Assembly (NCBI GenBank): GCA_029857655.1
Contig: JAOUGR010000091.1
Coordinates: 1-7,535 of the forward strand
DNA length: 7,535 nucleotides
Reading direction: 5' to 3'
Origin: Gammaproteobacteria bacterium
GTDB lineage: Bacteria > Pseudomonadota > Gammaproteobacteria > Steroidobacterales > Steroidobacteraceae
Shown here: positions 6,189 through 7,535 of the stretch, piece by piece
Layout: every line of letters starts with the position of its first letter
Position numbering within the stretch: the first letter of the stretch is position 1
Made by a program: the position numbers and the translations under genes
Notes under the pieces: model-generated
Told to the model about the DNA's origin: nothing
The model's input: only the letters and a program-made list of their open reading frames with translations
Databases searched by the model: none

Positions 6189-6607
6189 GAACCGGCGGCC
6201 TCGAGTTCCTTCGCCTTTGCAAGCTTTGCCCGCAGCCGTTGCACGGTCTTCTCCGGGCTCACGATGAACCGGTTGTGACGGCCACGCGCGATGTCCTCGA
6301 TCGCGTCCCGCGCGGAAAATTCGAAGGTGACTGCATTGCCGTTGATCGCGGTCAGCTTGACCGTGATCTCCGCCCACATGCCGAGCAGCGTCGCGGCGAG
6401 GTGATCCAGTTCGATGCGTGTGCCGACCGAATCCCGGCCGGGCTCACCGTGCGCAAGCAGCAGGTTGCGGCTGGCGATCTCGATGTCGTACAGCAGTTTC
6501 GGCGTCGAATAGACGCGGCAATCGTCGCCCAGGAAGCTGATCGTGCGGTCGCGGTCGATCGAGACGCGTTCGGTTCTCGTCAGTCCCGGCTGAAGTGGTT
6601 CGCTCAT
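6185..6607 (-). CDS. FlK-like hotdog-fold acyl-CoA thioesterase
   Basis: A 140-residue single-domain hotdog protein. It matches the fluoroacetyl-CoA thioesterase (FlK) group: Thr35 in YSTPKLL, Glu43 in YDIEIA and His69 in ELDHLAATLLG have the same spacing (8 and 26 residues) as the Thr42/Glu50/His76 catalytic residues of FlK. The following strands carry AEITVKLTAINGN and FEFSARDAIEDIARGRHNR, typical of the group's central beta sheet, and the tail is a charged helix. It should hydrolyse a CoA thioester in the cytoplasm; fluoroacetyl-CoA is only the prototype, and general short or aromatic acyl-CoA substrates are more likely. ATG at 6607 is supported by GAGG six bases upstream. It lies 52 bp after the CoA-ligase-type gene, which points to linked acyl-CoA metabolism. 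Confidence 0.87.
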   Translation of the reverse strand: MSEPLQPGLTRTERVSIDRDRTISFLGDDCRVYSTPKLLYDIEIASRNLLLAHGEPGRDSVGTRIELDHLAATLLGMWAEITVKLTAINGNAVTFEFSARDAIEDIARGRHNRFIVSPEKTVQRLRAKLAKAKELEAAGS

Positions 6608-6613
6608 CGTTGA

Positions 6614-6617
6614 CCTC
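6614..6617 (-). promoter_or_regulatory. Ribosome binding site of the thioesterase gene
   Basis: GAGG within GCGAGGT on the minus strand, six bases before the ATG at 6607-6605. It supports that start. Confidence 0.55.
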
Positions 6618-6659
6618 GCTTTGCGCTAATGCCTCGTGACAGAATCATTGCGGCCCGCG

Positions 6660-7535
6660 TCAGCCCCGTTGCCTGAGCGCTTCGGCGTGGAGCCGCGCGT
6701 CCACGTAGCGCACCAGCGCCCGGGTGCCGCGTGCGCAGTTGCGAAACACGCAGACGCCCTGATCCATCAGGCGCGCGGACATCGCATCGTACAGTTGCCC
6801 AGCATCGACGATCCCGACGACCGGCTTGTCGTAGCGGTCGACGAGTAACGGCATCAGCTGGACCGTGCTTTTCGGATCGCCGATGTCGTAGCCCGGGCGC
6901 AGTTCGCTCTGCGCGAGCGCCCGGACTGCCGGCGCGGTCGGGTCCAGCCCGACAACCACGGCATCGACATTGGGATCCTGCAGGAATGCCTCGACGATCC
7001 GCAGGTGTGCCTCGTCGTCGGCGCCGGGATTGATGTCGATCGGATTGCGCACTTCCACCAGCGCGTCGAGCCGGCTCGCGACCAGGATTTCCCGCACGCG
7101 CCCGACGGTGTCTGGCTCGAGCTTTCCCATCTCCATGGAGCACGCGCCGGCTTCGAGGGAATCGGCCATGCCGACCGCCTCGAAACCGGCACCGCTGATG
7201 GCACCGAGGCGCCGCCCGCCGATCCGCTTGCGATGCAGCGCGCCGGCCAGGTAAAGCAGGTCGTCGAAGGCCGTGAAATCCGGCGCCACGATCGCGCCTG
7301 CGTGGCGCACTATCGAATCGAACAGCTCCGGGTCGCCGGCGATCGAGGCCGTGTGGCCCATGACCGCGTCGGCGCCGGACGCCGTCGTTCCGGCCTTGTA
7401 GACGACGACCTGCTTGCCGTTGCGGACCGCGCGGCGCACTGCTCTTACGAAGTCGAGCCCGTCACGGTTTCTGAAGCCTTCGATGTAGACGCCAACGGTC
7501 TCGATCTCGGGCCGCTCGGCAAAATACGCCAGCAG
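6660..7535 (-). CDS. Acyl-CoA synthetase (ADP-forming) alpha-type protein, C-terminal part (5'-truncated)
   Basis: The frame stays open through the right edge, so only the last 291 residues are seen; a GTG at 7439 is internal, because the preceding codons (YFAERPEIETVGVYIEGF, then VVVYKAG) match the family. This is the succinyl-CoA-ligase-like flavodoxin region of NDP-forming acyl-CoA synthetases. It includes the expected phospho-His loop MGHTASIAGD with His at partial residue 61, the GAISGAGFEAVGMAD segment, a NPIDINPGADDE segment and VVGLDPTAP. These enzymes convert acyl-CoA, ADP and phosphate to acid, CoA and ATP, or the reverse. In most bacterial fused forms an ATP-grasp domain follows, but here the protein ends after GVCVFRNCARGTRALVRYV. 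It therefore looks like a separate alpha subunit, or the reverse-order form, with the ATP-grasp part off the right edge. The thioesterase follows 52 bp downstream. Confidence 0.87.
   Translation of the reverse strand: MLAYFAERPEIETVGVYIEGFRNRDGLDFVRAVRRAVRNGKQVVVYKAGTTASGADAVMGHTASIAGDPELFDSIVRHAGAIVAPDFTAFDDLLYLAGALHRKRIGGRRLGAISGAGFEAVGMADSLEAGACSMEMGKLEPDTVGRVREILVASRLDALVEVRNPIDINPGADDEAHLRIVEAFLQDPNVDAVVVGLDPTAPAVRALAQSELRPGYDIGDPKSTVQLMPLLVDRYDKPVVGIVDAGQLYDAMSARLMDQGVCVFRNCARGTRALVRYVDARLHAEALRQRG

Noticed and set aside
6604..7143. 179-residue minus-strand ORF inside the CoA ligase gene
   Set aside because: Frame-shifted reading of the ligase; Arg-rich with no family features.

Overview
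The window comes from a GC-rich bacterium. Codon third positions are mostly G/C, so nearly every real gene casts long antisense ORFs. Protein sequences and short-gap gene packing suggest a proteobacterium (beta- or gammaproteobacterial feel), but nothing here fixes the taxon. There are no RNA genes, insertion sequences, CRISPR arrays or long repeats, and no non-coding stretch above 300 bp; the longest gap is about 120 bp.

Left block (plus strand, 3-1609): the 3' end of an ABC exporter (end of the membrane domain plus a complete nucleotide-binding domain) runs in from the left edge. It is followed 20 bp later by a minimal, signal-less subtilisin-like (S8) protease. An exporter beside a small cytoplasmic subtilisin recalls the distal end of a ribosomally made, modified peptide (RiPP)-type cluster, with the protease as leader peptidase. 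The precursor and modifying enzymes would lie off the left edge, so this is a hypothesis.

Right block (minus strand, 7535 down to 1599): seven recognisable genes and one doubtful small ORF, all in one direction, with gaps of 14-119 bp or overlaps, likely one or two operons. In order of transcription: (i) the C-terminal part of an ADP-forming acyl-CoA synthetase-like protein that stops before any ATP-grasp domain; (ii) a FlK-type hotdog thioesterase; (iii) a possible 38-residue ORF filling the next gap; (iv) a carboxymuconolactone decarboxylase-fold protein lacking the catalytic Cys; (v) FdhD, the sulfur-transfer factor for Mo/W formate dehydrogenases; (vi) a PheA/TfdB/MhpA-type FAD aromatic monooxygenase; (vii) its DUF2783 companion; (viii) a Bcr/CflA-type MFS efflux pump. 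Acyl-CoA activation and hydrolysis plus a ring hydroxylase suggest catabolism of an aromatic or organic acid, with export of a toxic substrate or product. The substrate cannot be read from the sequence.

The blocks converge: the protease and MFS genes overlap tail to tail by 11 bp, with no visible terminator. The most interesting points are the exporter/protease pair with its altered active-site residues, the missing ATP-grasp half of the CoA ligase, the exact FlK triad spacing in the thioesterase, and fdhD without a formate dehydrogenase in view.
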